This document shows positions 27,472 through 36,705 of a stretch of 64,000 nt of DNA, piece by piece. Positions within the stretch are counted from its first letter, which is position 1. The number at the start of each line of letters is the position of its first letter. Origin of the DNA: Marinagarivorans cellulosilyticus (GTDB lineage: Bacteria; Pseudomonadota; Gammaproteobacteria; Pseudomonadales; Cellvibrionaceae); contig NZ_AP023086.1 of the NCBI RefSeq assembly GCF_021655555.1, positions 558,001 to 622,000 on the forward strand. Reading direction: 5' to 3'. A program made the translations under genes and the position numbers. The notes under the pieces are model-generated. The model saw nothing but the letters and a program-made list of their open reading frames with translations. It was not told where the DNA came from and searched no databases.

Positions 27472-28352
27472 TAATATTTGAACCCTATGCCTACAATATT
27501 GGTTTTATTTTTACTTAAGGCTTGCCGTGCGATAAAGGTTCCTTCTACCATCAGCATCGAGGAATTACTACCGTCTAAAAATATAGCGTTATCGCAGCCA
27601 ATACTCAGTAATTTTGTTCTTAGGGTGCGCAACGATAAATCGCCGCTATTGTCCGGGTGTACAATAATGATCAGTTTTTTCTCTTTGGCGTTATGTGCAA
27701 TAGCTGTAATGCCTGTACGAGGAGCTGCATCATGTTTTGTGAAGGCGGTAAATGTAGCATTACTGCGTTGTGTTAGATTTTTAGCGTTCGCGGGTATTGG
27801 TTGCCCCACTTTTTTCCCGAGCTTTGCGCCGGCTTTGTAGCGGTTTTGGGTGCCGTAAGGCAGGCCATTAATAATAATCGGGCCAGCGCCCCCAATTGCT
27901 GAGTCTACGCTAGTTGGTGCAGCGCCAAAACCAAAGCGATAAGGGCGAGAGCCTGAGAGGGGCGCCTTGGTGTTAGCTATGTAAAAGTTAAGTGGAGCCG
28001 CTCTACCTGCAATCACTTTTTTGCCGAATACCGCGATGCCTTCAGGGACTATATTTGAAGGAGCAACTGCATCGTCACCAATAGCATAATCCATCATACC
28101 TGCAGTTGTTATATCGTAAACTTGCGCATTAATTGTAGCCAAATAACGGTTAGCTTTTGATGCAGCAGCGGCCGTTGTTTCAAACATCACTTCCTGAGTG
28201 CGAACAAAGGGTTCCATTTGTACCGAATCATCAAATACTACATAGTTAAGCGTGCCATCTTTCGCGAAGAGGTACTTCTTTGCAGGCATTCGTTTTATGG
28301 CTGCAGCCCAAAAGCCAGCGCCTTTCATTTCGATTTTTTCGGGAGTGCTCAT
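27471..28352 (-). CDS. phosphodiester glycosidase family protein (NAGPA/DUF2233-like)
   Basis: 293-aa protein whose C-terminal part matches the NAGPA family (phosphodiester alpha-N-acetylglucosaminidase-like): TGITAIAHNAKEKKLIIIVH, then LRTLRTKLLSIGCDNAIFLD followed by GSNSSMLMV, the usual LDGGGSS-type loop with one Gly changed to Asn. Earlier GGAGPIIINGLPYG is the family's substrate-loop region. Members remove sugars from phosphodiesters or act in cell-wall and exopolysaccharide metabolism. No signal peptide is seen, which is unusual. The start ATG 28352 has AAGGA upstream. It is coupled to the membrane-protein gene downstream. The substrate is unknown. Confidence 0.78.
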   Translation of the reverse strand: MSTPEKIEMKGAGFWAAAIKRMPAKKYLFAKDGTLNYVVFDDSVQMEPFVRTQEVMFETTAAAASKANRYLATINAQVYDITTAGMMDYAIGDDAVAPSNIVPEGIAVFGKKVIAGRAAPLNFYIANTKAPLSGSRPYRFGFGAAPTSVDSAIGGAGPIIINGLPYGTQNRYKAGAKLGKKVGQPIPANAKNLTQRSNATFTAFTKHDAAPRTGITAIAHNAKEKKLIIIVHPDNSGDLSLRTLRTKLLSIGCDNAIFLDGSNSSMLMVEGTFIARQALSKNKTNIVGIGFKY

Positions 28353-28431
28353 TTCATTTCCTTATTTAAATGTATTCGTGAGTTACGCTAGCTCCATGGT
28401 TACTGCCTGTTTTCAGAAGCCTCGCGGATTG

Positions 28432-29205
28432 TTATTGTGCTTGTGTTATCGCTAGTGAGCAAGTACATGAATAGATGCAATTCTCGGATACAGTCTGTTT
28501 TAGGGGGGGAGATGCATGTATTAGTAGCGTATGGTAGGTGTCGAGTAAACGCAAAAACTGAGGTAATTCGTTATGGGGAAGGGATGCTCTACGCTTCGAC
28601 TTTTTGCTTTTAAGCACTTCGGCGGTAACGTCGCCAATGGGGTTGTTGTCGATAATGTCGTTAATCATTGCGTGGCGGAACACTCTGCGTAGGTCTTGCA
28701 GCACTCGTCGTGCGACATCGAATGAGCCGCGAGCTTCAATGTTTTTAGTGGTTTGGATGACTTGTTTGGGGCGAATATCGGCAATGGGCAGGTTGCCTAA
28801 AGATTTAAGGGCGTTGTCGTTCAGGCGGGTCCACACTCGGTCGGCATGCTTGGGTTTCCATTTACCCTTTTTAAGCTTCCACCACGCTTTTGCTACAGCA
28901 CTTAAAGTTGTTTTTTCTTTATCAAGGCTCGCTTGCTTAGCCGCCTGCTTTTCCATTAATGGGTCTAGGCCCTGTTTAATGAGCTGCCTTGCTTGGTCAC
29001 GTGCGTCACGCGCTTGTTTTAGCGATGTTTCAGGGTAAACGCCAAGGGCTAGGGTTTTTTGTTTGTTGTTAAACCTATATTTGAGGCGAAAATATATTTT
29101 CCCATTGGTAGCTTTAATGAGTGCCCTAAGGCCTTTTTCATCAGAAAGCCAAATATCTTTATCGGAGGGTTTTGTATTTTTTAATTGAAGATCTGTAAGC
29201 GCCAT
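28432..29205 (-). pseudogene. truncated P4-type tyrosine integrase
   Basis: 257-aa remnant of a phage P4-type integrase. The N-terminal arm-binding domain (DUF4102: MALTDLQLKNTKPSDKD, then YRFNNKQKTLALGVYPETSL, then ARQLIKQGLDPL) and the core-binding domain (ITQ-like LSAVAKAWWKLKKGKWKP, then VARRVLQDLRRVFRHAM) are present. The catalytic domain with the Arg-His-Arg-Tyr residues is missing: similarity stops near residue 220 at LPQFLRLLDTYH. Intact relatives are about 400 aa. A run of seven G at 28503-28509 lies at the point where the frame loses similarity. The start is ATG 29205 with GGTGG upstream. It sits next to tRNA-Leu, the normal target type, so it marks a decayed island junction. Confidence 0.85.
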
Positions 29206-29233
29206 GTGTGCCACCGAGGGTAATTTAATTGCG

Positions 29234-29269
29234 GTAGCACCAAAAGTAGCACCAAAAGTAGCACCAAAA
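29234..29269. repeat. three 12-bp tandem repeats upstream of integrase
   Basis: GTAGCACCAAAA occurs three times in a row, 29-65 bp upstream of the integrase start. Similar short direct repeats lie upstream of many P4-type integrase genes and are candidate arm-type integrase binding or autoregulation sites; that role is inferred. Confidence 0.75.
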
Positions 29270-29388
29270 CTAACTGGCTTACTATGGTGAAGGCTAGACT
29301 ATTTTGGACTATGTTTTTGGTTAAATCACCGGAGATGGCGTGTTTTCGGGGGGTGTTGGAGGAGCTTGGATTTGTTTGGATTATAACT

Positions 29389-29475
29389 TGGTGCCCAGAG
29401 GCGGACTTGAACCGCCACGGCCGTGAGGCCACTAGCACCTGAAGCTAGCGTGTCTACCAATTTCACCACCTGGGC
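29389..29475 (-). tRNA. tRNA-Leu (anticodon CAG)
   Basis: 87-nt class II tRNA including an encoded CCA at the 3' end. The sequence begins GCCCAGGTGGTGAAATTGGT, has the anticodon arm CTAGC-TTCAGGT-GCTAG giving CAG, a long variable arm (GGCCTCACGGCC) and the T-arm GGTTCAAGTCC. It is very like the Leu(CAG) tRNA of other gammaproteobacteria. The integrase remnant lies on its 3' side. Confidence 0.96.
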
Positions 29476-29536
29476 ATAACGTAAGTTTTGTTTAGGCTGC
29501 TACTTAACCGATGCAGTATTCTTCGTAATCCGACAG

Positions 29537-29745
29537 TTTGCGCGTTGCGCAAAATCTACCCGTCGCTTCCGGCTCCTGCCTCGCGCGACATTCGTGCATC
29601 CTGCACATCATTTCACCACCTGGGCAGGGGGCTGTTCTTGCTGTTTTTAACTCTTAGCGTTAGGCAACTTTTTTGTGCGCTGCACAAAAGTGTCTACCAC
29701 ATCGTTACCGGCTCCTGCCTCACACGATATTAGTGCATCCTGTAC
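29537..29745. repeat. two diverged tandem copies of a structured repeat
   Basis: Two units 139 bp apart share the same order: a hairpin, CTACC, and a 38-bp conserved block. Copy A has hairpin TTTGCGC-GTT-GCGCAAA at 29537-29553 and the block at 29569-29606. Copy B has TTTTGTGC-GCT-GCACAAAA at 29671-29689 and the block at 29708-29745. The blocks agree at 33 of 38 positions and end in a second dyad (GTGCA-TCC-TGCAC in copy A). The hairpin stems differ by paired substitutions that keep base pairing. They fill most of the 402-bp gap between tRNA-Leu and rnr. Confidence 0.75.
29610..29626. repeat. 17-bp duplicate of the tRNA-Leu 5' end
   Basis: ATTTCACCACCTGGGCA repeats the tRNA-Leu 5' end (29460-29476) 150 bp further on. 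It may be a remnant of a second tRNA copy or of a recombination event. Confidence 0.7.
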
Positions 29746-29877
29746 GCCAGCAGGCTCTAAGGCGCGCGAACTATAGGGATTGGGCGATCCATTGTCAACG
29801 CATGTCATTAAACTTTAGTGGCTATAAGAGTATACTCTTGGGCAACTTACTTATTGTCACTTTAAAGGACGCATCCC

Positions 29878-32457
29878 TTGTCGGAAAAGCCCCCCATTAT
29901 CGACCCAGCTGCCGAGCGCGAAGCGCGTACTTACGATAACCCTATAGCTAGCCGCGAGCTTATTTTAGAGGTGCTTGAAAAGGCGCAAGGCCCGCTGACT
30001 AAAAGCAAGTTAACCGTGCTGCTGGGTATTGAAGGCGAGGATCAGGCTGAGGGGCTGCGGCGGCGCTTGATTGCCATGGAGCGCGATGGACAGATTATTC
30101 AAAACCGACGCGGTGCTTATGGCCCTGTGAGCAAAATGGACTTGGTGCGCGGGCGCGTGAGTGGCCACCGCGATGGTTACGGCTTTGTGATTACCCCTAG
30201 CAATGAAGAAGATATTTATCTGGCCAACCGGCAAATGCGCAAAGTGTTTGATGGCGATGAGGTGTTAGTGCGTGTTAGTGGTATTGATGCCCGTGGCCGG
30301 CGCGAGGGCAGTATTGCAGAGGTGTTATCGCGCAATACCAGCCATGTGGTTGGGCGCTACAGTGTGGGCCGCGGCAGTGCGCGTATTCGGCCCGATAACC
30401 CACGCATAGTGGCCGATATTTTTATCGCTAAAGAAAATACCATCACCGCCAAAGATGGCCAGTTTGTGAGTGTCGAAATTACTCGCCAGCCAGATCGCTT
30501 TGGCGCTGCCGAAGGCATTATTAGTGAGGTACTGGGTGACCATATGGCACCGGGGATGGAAATCGATGTAGCGATTCGCGCGCATGATATTCCGCATGTG
30601 TGGCCTGCGAGTGTAGAAGCAGAAGCGGCTAAGCTGAGTACAGAGGTCGCAGAGGAAGATAAAACTGGCCGTATCGATTTGCGCGATTTACCGTTGGTGA
30701 CTATTGATGGTGAAGACGCGCGCGATTTTGACGATGCCGTTTATTGCGAGCGCAAGCGCAGTGGTGGCTGGCGTTTGTATGTGGCCATTGCCGATGTGGC
30801 GCATTACGTTGTGCCCGGCAGCGCGCTGGACGACGAAGCCCAAATACGGGGTAATTCGGTGTACTTCCCTGATCACGTAATTCCTATGTTGCCGCGCGGC
30901 TTATCGAACGGTTTGTGTTCGTTAAACCCTGAGGTAGATCGTTTGTGCATGGTTTGCGAAATGACCATTAGCGATGCCGGCCGCATTAGTGGTTATACCT
31001 TTTACGAAGCGGTAATGCACAGCCATGCCCGTTTAACCTATACCAAAGTTGGCCAGATGCTGGCCGAGCGCGATAAAAAACGCTCTGGCTTGCGCCAGCA
31101 ATATGCCAGCGTAGTTAAACATGTTGACGAGCTGCACAACCTCTATCAAGCGTTGCGTGGTATTCGCTCTGAACGCGGGGCGATTGATTTTGAAACTGTT
31201 GAAACGCGTATTGAATTCGACGAAAACCGAAAAATCGAACGCATTGTGCCGGTGCATCGAAATGATGCCCATAAATTAATTGAAGAATGCATGCTGGCGG
31301 CTAATGTTTGCGCGGCGCGCTTTTTAGATAGCCATAAAATACCTACACTCTACCGTGTACACGAAGCCCCTAAAGAGCAAAAACTTAATAATTTAATGGA
31401 GTTTTTAGGTGCGCAAGGTTTGCAGTTGCGTGCTGGTAAGGGTGGCAAAATTGGACCGCAGCAATACCAAGAGGTAATGTCGCTGATTGAGGGCCGCCCC
31501 GATGCGCAAATTATTCAAACGGTAATGTTACGCAGTATGAATCAGGCGGTTTATCAGCCAGATAATAAAGGCCACTTTGGTTTGGCTTACCCAGCGTATG
31601 CGCACTTTACCTCACCCATTCGCCGCTACCCCGATTTATTAGTACACCGCGCTATTCGCAGTGTTATTCGCGGTGGTGTGGAATCCAATAAAGTGAAGCG
31701 CCACGAAAATACGCGCAGCCAAAAAGCCGAAACGGTTTACCCCTACGACATTGCTAAAATGTTGGCCTTTGGTGAGCAAAGCTCGCTTACCGAGCGCCGC
31801 GCCGATGAGGCCACGCGCGATGTTATGAATTGGCTAAAGTGCGAATTCTTACAAGATCGCATAGGGGGTGTTTTTGAGGGTGTTATTTCGGCGGTTACAG
31901 GCTTTGGGTTATTTGTTGAGCTTAAAGATTTGTATGTAGAAGGTTTGGTGCACATTACTAACTTGCCACAAGATTACTACCATTACGAAGCGGCCCACCA
32001 CCACTTGGTGGGCGAGCGCACCCGTAAGGTTTTTGCGTTGGGCGACCCTATTGTGGTGCGGGTTGCTAGGGTCGATTTGGACGAGCGTAAAGTAGACTTT
32101 GAATTAGAGGCAAGGCAACCCAGAAAACGCCGAATTAAAAAGGATAAGCCCGAAGTAAAAAGCGCGGCGAAATCTAAAAACAGTAAAGCGAATAACAATA
32201 GTGACGCGAGTAAAAATAATGAGGATACTCGCAGCGCTACCAGTACTGGTGCAGACGATGGCGCCAATACCGGTGATAAAACGGCCCCAAAGCGCTTAAA
32301 TAAAAACAAAAGCGGTAAGCAACAATCCAGAGATAAAACCGCAAAAAAGCAAAGCAAAAGTAAAAAGCTAGCAACGCCTAAAGTAAAGCACGCCAAAAAG
32401 CTTAAAAAATCGGATAAATCTAAAGTCGGGAAAAAACGCGTGAGTAAAAAGCGTTAA
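29878..32457 (+). CDS. rnr: ribonuclease R
   Basis: 859-aa 3'-5' exoribonuclease of the RNase II/R family, which degrades structured RNA and takes part in rRNA and tmRNA quality control in the cytoplasm. Domains in order: N-terminal winged helix (about 18-80), cold-shock/OB domains (about 85-240), the RNB catalytic domain (about 265-600) with the acidic motif DGEDARDFDDAV near 274-285, an S1 domain (about 660-744, GVFEGVISAVTGFGLFVEL), and a very long Lys/Ser-rich basic tail (about 746-859). The start is TTG 29878, supported by AAAGGA nine bases upstream. rlmB follows 79 bp downstream, the usual rnr-rlmB order. Confidence 0.95.
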   Translation: MSEKPPIIDPAAEREARTYDNPIASRELILEVLEKAQGPLTKSKLTVLLGIEGEDQAEGLRRRLIAMERDGQIIQNRRGAYGPVSKMDLVRGRVSGHRDGYGFVITPSNEEDIYLANRQMRKVFDGDEVLVRVSGIDARGRREGSIAEVLSRNTSHVVGRYSVGRGSARIRPDNPRIVADIFIAKENTITAKDGQFVSVEITRQPDRFGAAEGIISEVLGDHMAPGMEIDVAIRAHDIPHVWPASVEAEAAKLSTEVAEEDKTGRIDLRDLPLVTIDGEDARDFDDAVYCERKRSGGWRLYVAIADVAHYVVPGSALDDEAQIRGNSVYFPDHVIPMLPRGLSNGLCSLNPEVDRLCMVCEMTISDAGRISGYTFYEAVMHSHARLTYTKVGQMLAERDKKRSGLRQQYASVVKHVDELHNLYQALRGIRSERGAIDFETVETRIEFDENRKIERIVPVHRNDAHKLIEECMLAANVCAARFLDSHKIPTLYRVHEAPKEQKLNNLMEFLGAQGLQLRAGKGGKIGPQQYQEVMSLIEGRPDAQIIQTVMLRSMNQAVYQPDNKGHFGLAYPAYAHFTSPIRRYPDLLVHRAIRSVIRGGVESNKVKRHENTRSQKAETVYPYDIAKMLAFGEQSSLTERRADEATRDVMNWLKCEFLQDRIGGVFEGVISAVTGFGLFVELKDLYVEGLVHITNLPQDYYHYEAAHHHLVGERTRKVFALGDPIVVRVARVDLDERKVDFELEARQPRKRRIKKDKPEVKSAAKSKNSKANNNSDASKNNEDTRSATSTGADDGANTGDKTAPKRLNKNKSGKQQSRDKTAKKQSKSKKLATPKVKHAKKLKKSDKSKVGKKRVSKKR

Positions 32458-32536
32458 ATATATCCTCTGTTACCCCTTCAATTATTTAGCGGCCGCGCAA
32501 GCGGCCTATGCCCCACCTATGTGAGTTTGACCTACC

Positions 32537-33283
32537 ATGAAAAATCAAGTTGTCTTTGGCTTGCACGCCATTCAATCGCTGTTAGATACCGCGCCGGAGC
32601 GCGTGTTGGAATTGCTGGTATTGCAAGGGCGTCAAGATCAGCGCATGCAAAGTATTTTAGCTATTGCCGAAATGCACGGCATAGCGGTTAGCGAAAAACC
32701 CCGGAAAACCTTGGATAACATGGCCGATGGCAATCACCAAGGTGTTGTGGCTTTGGCTAAGCCAGCTAAAGCATTAACCGAAGATGACCTATATACAATG
32801 GTTGGGGATAGGGACAAAGCAACCCCTTTTTTATTGGTATTAGATGGTGTTACCGACCCGCATAATTTAGGCGCTTGTATTCGTTCGGCCGATGCTGCTG
32901 GTGTGCAAGCGGTAATTGTCCCTAAAGATAATTCTGTAGGTTTGACAGAGGTGGTGCGTAAAGTGGCTTGTGGCGCGGCAGATACTGTACCGTTAATTTC
33001 CGTGACTAACTTGGCGCGCACCCTGCAAAAATTACAAGAAAGCGGCGTGTGGGTTGTAGGCACGGCGGGTGAAGTTGAAATGAATATTTACCAAGCGCCG
33101 CTAACGGGGCCGTTAGCTATAGTGATGGGCGCCGAAGGCAAAGGCATGCGCCGATTAACGCGCGAGCATTGTGACCATCTTGCCTATATTCCTATGGCTG
33201 GCAGTGTAAGCAGTTTGAATGTTTCTGTTGCTGCGGGTATTTGCATGTTTGAAGCGGTGCGTCAGCGTCAATTAAATACGTAA
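32537..33283 (+). CDS. rlmB: 23S rRNA 2'-O-methyltransferase RlmB (Gm2251)
   Basis: 248-aa SpoU-family rRNA methyltransferase that methylates the ribose of G2251 in the 23S rRNA P-loop. An N-terminal substrate-binding domain (about 1-75: VVFGLHAIQSLLD) precedes the knotted SPOUT domain with its three motifs: LDGVTDPHNLGACIRSADAA, IVMGAEGKGMRRL and IPMAGSVSSLNVSVAAGI. Length and all motifs are standard. It lies directly downstream of rnr, as in most gammaproteobacteria, and nine bases before the PepSY gene, so the three may be one transcription unit. Confidence 0.96.
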   Translation: MKNQVVFGLHAIQSLLDTAPERVLELLVLQGRQDQRMQSILAIAEMHGIAVSEKPRKTLDNMADGNHQGVVALAKPAKALTEDDLYTMVGDRDKATPFLLVLDGVTDPHNLGACIRSADAAGVQAVIVPKDNSVGLTEVVRKVACGAADTVPLISVTNLARTLQKLQESGVWVVGTAGEVEMNIYQAPLTGPLAIVMGAEGKGMRRLTREHCDHLAYIPMAGSVSSLNVSVAAGICMFEAVRQRQLNT

Positions 33284-33292
33284 TCAATACTG

Positions 33293-33901
33293 ATGAAAAC
33301 CGCACTACGGCGTTGGCATAAATGGTTGGGGTGGCTATTAGCGGCGCAGCTATTGCTGTGGGCGGTAACGGGGGCCGTGTTTATTTTTAAGCCTGGTTAT
33401 GGTCCCGCTTACGAGCGCTTGGAGGTTTTGTTTTTACCGGTATCCCAGCAGGATATTCAACGCGTTGCCGCTATCGCTAAACCCGAATGGCAAGGCGTGC
33501 GGATTTTAAGATCGGTAGCGGGTGAGCATTTACTGGTGAACACCGTGAATGGTGTAAAGCATTTGGATTTTTCAGGCGTGCAGCGAAACCCTTCGGCAAG
33601 TGTGGTTAAATCGTTATTCAGCGATAGTATTGCAGGTAATACGGCGCGCTACGGCCAATTAACAGATTTGGCTGGGCTAACGGCGGTAACTTCGACCGGT
33701 GTGAATTTAACGTTAGACTGGCAGCAGTTAACCCTTCGCCAGCAGGGTGACGATAGCCGCTTGATTAGCCTGCTGTATAAGCTGCATTACTTACAATTTA
33801 CCGGCAATGCTTTTATTGATAAAACAATGGCCAGTCTTGCTTTGATGTTTTTAATTGTCTTGAGTGTGTTTGGTGTTGTAGTTTCGTTTTTGCGAAAGTA
33901 A
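33293..33901 (+). CDS. PepSY-type membrane protein
   Basis: 202-aa inner-membrane protein with two helices, one near each end (about residues 12-30, LGWLLAAQLLLWAVTGAVF, and about 178-199), enclosing a periplasmic domain. The N-terminal RRWHKWLGW block and the overall shape match PepSY-TM proteins. A decayed second copy of its C-terminal part lies at 48208-48477. It begins nine bases after rlmB, so it is probably co-transcribed. The function is unknown; relatives often accompany iron uptake or oxidase genes, but none are adjacent here. Confidence 0.75.
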   Translation: MKTALRRWHKWLGWLLAAQLLLWAVTGAVFIFKPGYGPAYERLEVLFLPVSQQDIQRVAAIAKPEWQGVRILRSVAGEHLLVNTVNGVKHLDFSGVQRNPSASVVKSLFSDSIAGNTARYGQLTDLAGLTAVTSTGVNLTLDWQQLTLRQQGDDSRLISLLYKLHYLQFTGNAFIDKTMASLALMFLIVLSVFGVVVSFLRK

Positions 33902-33989
33902 GGCTATCGCAGCGTGTGGGAGATAGTGAAAAAGCGCGCTTCTGAAGCCGCGAACCTCGCCTCCCAAATCCCGCCTCTATACCCCCGAA

Positions 33990-35543
33990 TCATAACACTT
34001 GCGCTTCCAGCGCGACCACCTGCCGTTGCGCCTTACTAAACTCCACTCCAATGCCATAAATAGCCCACCCATCACGCACATATTTCTGCGCATAATTATT
34101 GGCTTTAATTTGCGCTAGTGCATTGCCTAAGGGTTTATCCTCTACCACTTTAAATTCAAAAATAAACGTCGTGTTATTAAATTGAATAGCCATATCCACT
34201 TTGCCATTCACGCTAGAATCTTCCACCGTCACATGCAAACCCAAAGCCGCAAAATGGCTGTAAAAAATACTGGCGTAGTGGCCTTCGTAGTTATTAATGG
34301 GATTGTTGCGGTACCAATCGTGGGGGATGCTGGCGTAGAGTGCTTTTAAATGCGCACTTAGCAATTCAAAGTCGTGGCTTTTTAAGGCTTTCAGCAAAGT
34401 GGAGCGCGTTTTAGTAACGGCACTAATGCTAAAGCCTTGGGTCGGTAAAAGGGCTTTGTTTAGGCTAACTTCTACCTCTACATTGGGGTAACTAAGAGTG
34501 TATTCCCAAATGCCGGGGATGGGTTCGTCTACGGCTGCAATAGTCAAATAGCCGGTTTGAAACAACAGTGCTTCGGTGCCTATGGCGTCAACATCAAAAT
34601 GGCCGAGCAAATCCTGATCGGAATGCAATGCAGCCAAATCTAGCGTGTTAATTTGCCGTTCCCCTAGTTTTTTGATTAAAAAAGTGGGTGTCGCGCTTTC
34701 AAACCAATAGGGTTTAAATTCGCGCTTTTCTAATAATAAAAGTACATCAAACGGATTATAAACGGATGTGCCCAGCCAGTTGTAACCGTTATACCATTCG
34801 CGAATTTTATCGCGGTCTAGGCCTGCCAGCTCTGCCTCAAACACCTCATCAATATCGTTATCGGTATAACCGCAAATGGCAGAATATTTGGCATCTAATG
34901 TAATGTCGTTAAGGTTATTCAAACCACTAAACAAACTCACTTTACTAAATTTGCTCACACCTGTTAGCAGTACAAACTTTAAAAACGGGTCGGCGTCTTT
35001 TATGACGCTATACAGGTTTTTTAAACCTTCGCGGTTTTGGGTGGCTATTTCGGTGTTTTCGATGTTATCGAGAATGGGCTTGTCGTATTCGTCGATCAGT
35101 AACACAACGCCTTGGCCATATTTTTTGTGGGCGGCCATTAATAAACTGCGAAAATTGCCGGGTATATCTAATGCTGTGTTCGCTGGCAAGCCTAAGCGTT
35201 CGCGATTGTCGCTGAGTTGCTGGTTAATGCGGTCATTTAACGCGGCGCGCCCCTGTACAACGCCATCACCAAAACTAAAACGCACCACAGGGTAAGCTGT
35301 TTGCCAGTCCCATTTTTTTTCAATAAATAGGTCGCTAAATAATTCACGCCGCGCTTCAAATAATTGTTGCAGGGTGTCTAAAAACAAACTCTTACCAAAA
35401 CGGCGTGGTCGGGAGAGGAAAAAGTAATTCCCCTGCGTTATAAGCTGGTGCATATAGGGCGTTTTATCGACGTAATAACAACCTTCGTTGCGTAGTTTAA
35501 CGAATGATTGAATACCCGTGGGGAGTTTGCGTTTGGTTGCCAT
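33990..35543 (-). CDS. AAA-ATPase-like / PD-(D/E)XK nuclease-like protein (DUF1703 type)
   Basis: 517-aa protein of the group combining an AAA-ATPase-like domain with a C-terminal PD-(D/E)XK-type domain. The N-terminal block KLPTGIQSFVKLRNEGCYYV precedes FFLSRPRRFGKSLFLDTL (Walker A-like, with RPRRFGKS) and VVLLIDEYDKP (Walker B). The C-terminal VDMAIQFNNTTFIFEFKV matches the D..(D/E)xK pattern of the nuclease-like part. These proteins are abundant and variable in bacteria; their role is unsettled. The start is ATG 35543 (MATKRKL), with AAGG upstream. It opens the accessory region and stands alone on the minus strand. Confidence 0.85.
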   Translation of the reverse strand: MATKRKLPTGIQSFVKLRNEGCYYVDKTPYMHQLITQGNYFFLSRPRRFGKSLFLDTLQQLFEARRELFSDLFIEKKWDWQTAYPVVRFSFGDGVVQGRAALNDRINQQLSDNRERLGLPANTALDIPGNFRSLLMAAHKKYGQGVVLLIDEYDKPILDNIENTEIATQNREGLKNLYSVIKDADPFLKFVLLTGVSKFSKVSLFSGLNNLNDITLDAKYSAICGYTDNDIDEVFEAELAGLDRDKIREWYNGYNWLGTSVYNPFDVLLLLEKREFKPYWFESATPTFLIKKLGERQINTLDLAALHSDQDLLGHFDVDAIGTEALLFQTGYLTIAAVDEPIPGIWEYTLSYPNVEVEVSLNKALLPTQGFSISAVTKTRSTLLKALKSHDFELLSAHLKALYASIPHDWYRNNPINNYEGHYASIFYSHFAALGLHVTVEDSSVNGKVDMAIQFNNTTFIFEFKVVEDKPLGNALAQIKANNYAQKYVRDGWAIYGIGVEFSKAQRQVVALEAQVL

Positions 35544-35680
35544 CTTTATGCCTTGCGCTTGAATACGCACGAATTATAACAGCTAAAAAACTGGCGCCGA
35601 AGGCACAGGCGTTAGCTATTTTTATTGAAGGCGGTTTAGAGCTACTGATGCCAATGGCCTAAGGCAAAGTTACAGCGCAA

Positions 35681-36583
35681 GTGGGCCTGCAGCCTGTTGC
35701 TTCGCAGAGTGTTGTTATTAGCTATAGCGGCCCATCAGATTTTACCGCTAAGCATGCGGCTGTTATTGGCGACCAAAGCGCTGCGGGCAATATTACCCAT
35801 ACCCGCTACGACAATACCGCTATTGACGTGGATTACCCCACCTCGTTCGAAATGCTGGCCAAGGGGCAAGAAGGCGAGCAAGTTACCGTCAGCCTAGGTG
35901 ATGCCTTCGATGTGAACGCGCCTATTGTGGCCGGCTATTACATGAACACGGCTTATGGTGTGAGCCTTGCCGACGAAACCGGTCTTTCGACGCTCTACTT
36001 TGAAGATATGGCAACCGCCGCCGATACCCGCCTAGGCGCCGGTAAAAGCTTTAGCTTCATCAATAACGCCACAAGCGATAGCAAACTGTGGGGCGATGGC
36101 ATTAGCCAGCTCAATAAAGCCACTGAATTAGGCTTTAGTATTGAGGTAAAACGCAATGCCACCGTTACGGCGGATATTGTCGATTTGGGCCAAGGTGCAT
36201 TGCGCCTGCGCCAAGTGGGTAGCGAATTAGAAGCCAGCGTTCGCACTGGCGCGGGTACCGCCGTGGTAAGCCTACCTATGCCGCTCGATGAGTGGATGCA
36301 AGCGGCGGTGCATTATAACTGCGCTTTGACGGGCGTCCTCGATTACTCCCTCAAACCTAAAGTACAAGGGGGTGATGACTTGGAGGTCTGCTACGCCTTC
36401 GATTCAGCCGGCGTGGTAAGAGCAATAGCGGAGTTAAATAAAATCGATGGTGACTATTTTGTAGATAGGCAGCGTGCAAGGTTGATTGAGGAAATTAAAG
36501 ACGAGGTATCGCAGCTTAGTGATGATGAGCTAAGCGAACAAATTAATGAGCTGCTGAAGAAGACTGGGATGGCGAATGATTGA
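35681..36583 (+). CDS. hypothetical protein, probably 5'-truncated or broken
   Basis: 300-codon frame that I do not recognise. Its codon use is coding-like and it contains beta-rich stretches (VVISYSGPSDFTAKHAAVIG, EQVTVSLGDAFDVN) and a charged helical C terminus (RLIEEIKDEVSQLSDDELSE). The GTG at 35681 has no ribosome binding site. Coding-like sequence continues upstream in the same frame (AIFIEGGLELLMPMA) but is cut by a TAA at 35660-35662. This suggests the remaining part of a larger gene with a nonsense mutation and a lost N terminus. No signal peptide remains. It lies between the DUF1703 gene and the patatin operon. Confidence 0.45.
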   Translation: MGLQPVASQSVVISYSGPSDFTAKHAAVIGDQSAAGNITHTRYDNTAIDVDYPTSFEMLAKGQEGEQVTVSLGDAFDVNAPIVAGYYMNTAYGVSLADETGLSTLYFEDMATAADTRLGAGKSFSFINNATSDSKLWGDGISQLNKATELGFSIEVKRNATVTADIVDLGQGALRLRQVGSELEASVRTGAGTAVVSLPMPLDEWMQAAVHYNCALTGVLDYSLKPKVQGGDDLEVCYAFDSAGVVRAIAELNKIDGDYFVDRQRARLIEEIKDEVSQLSDDELSEQINELLKKTGMAND

Positions 36584-36705
36584 CGCATTGTTTGCGCTTT
36601 TGTGTAGAGGCGCAACTTTGGATTCATAGCATTCTGGGTGACTTCTGTATTTTGATTTGATATTGGGCAGGAGTGCAGGACCCACTACGATTTGCCATCG
36701 AACAA

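Noticed and set aside
29234..29269. CRISPR-like array
   Set aside because: The three 12-bp repeats are directly adjacent without spacers; they are better read as integrase-binding repeats.
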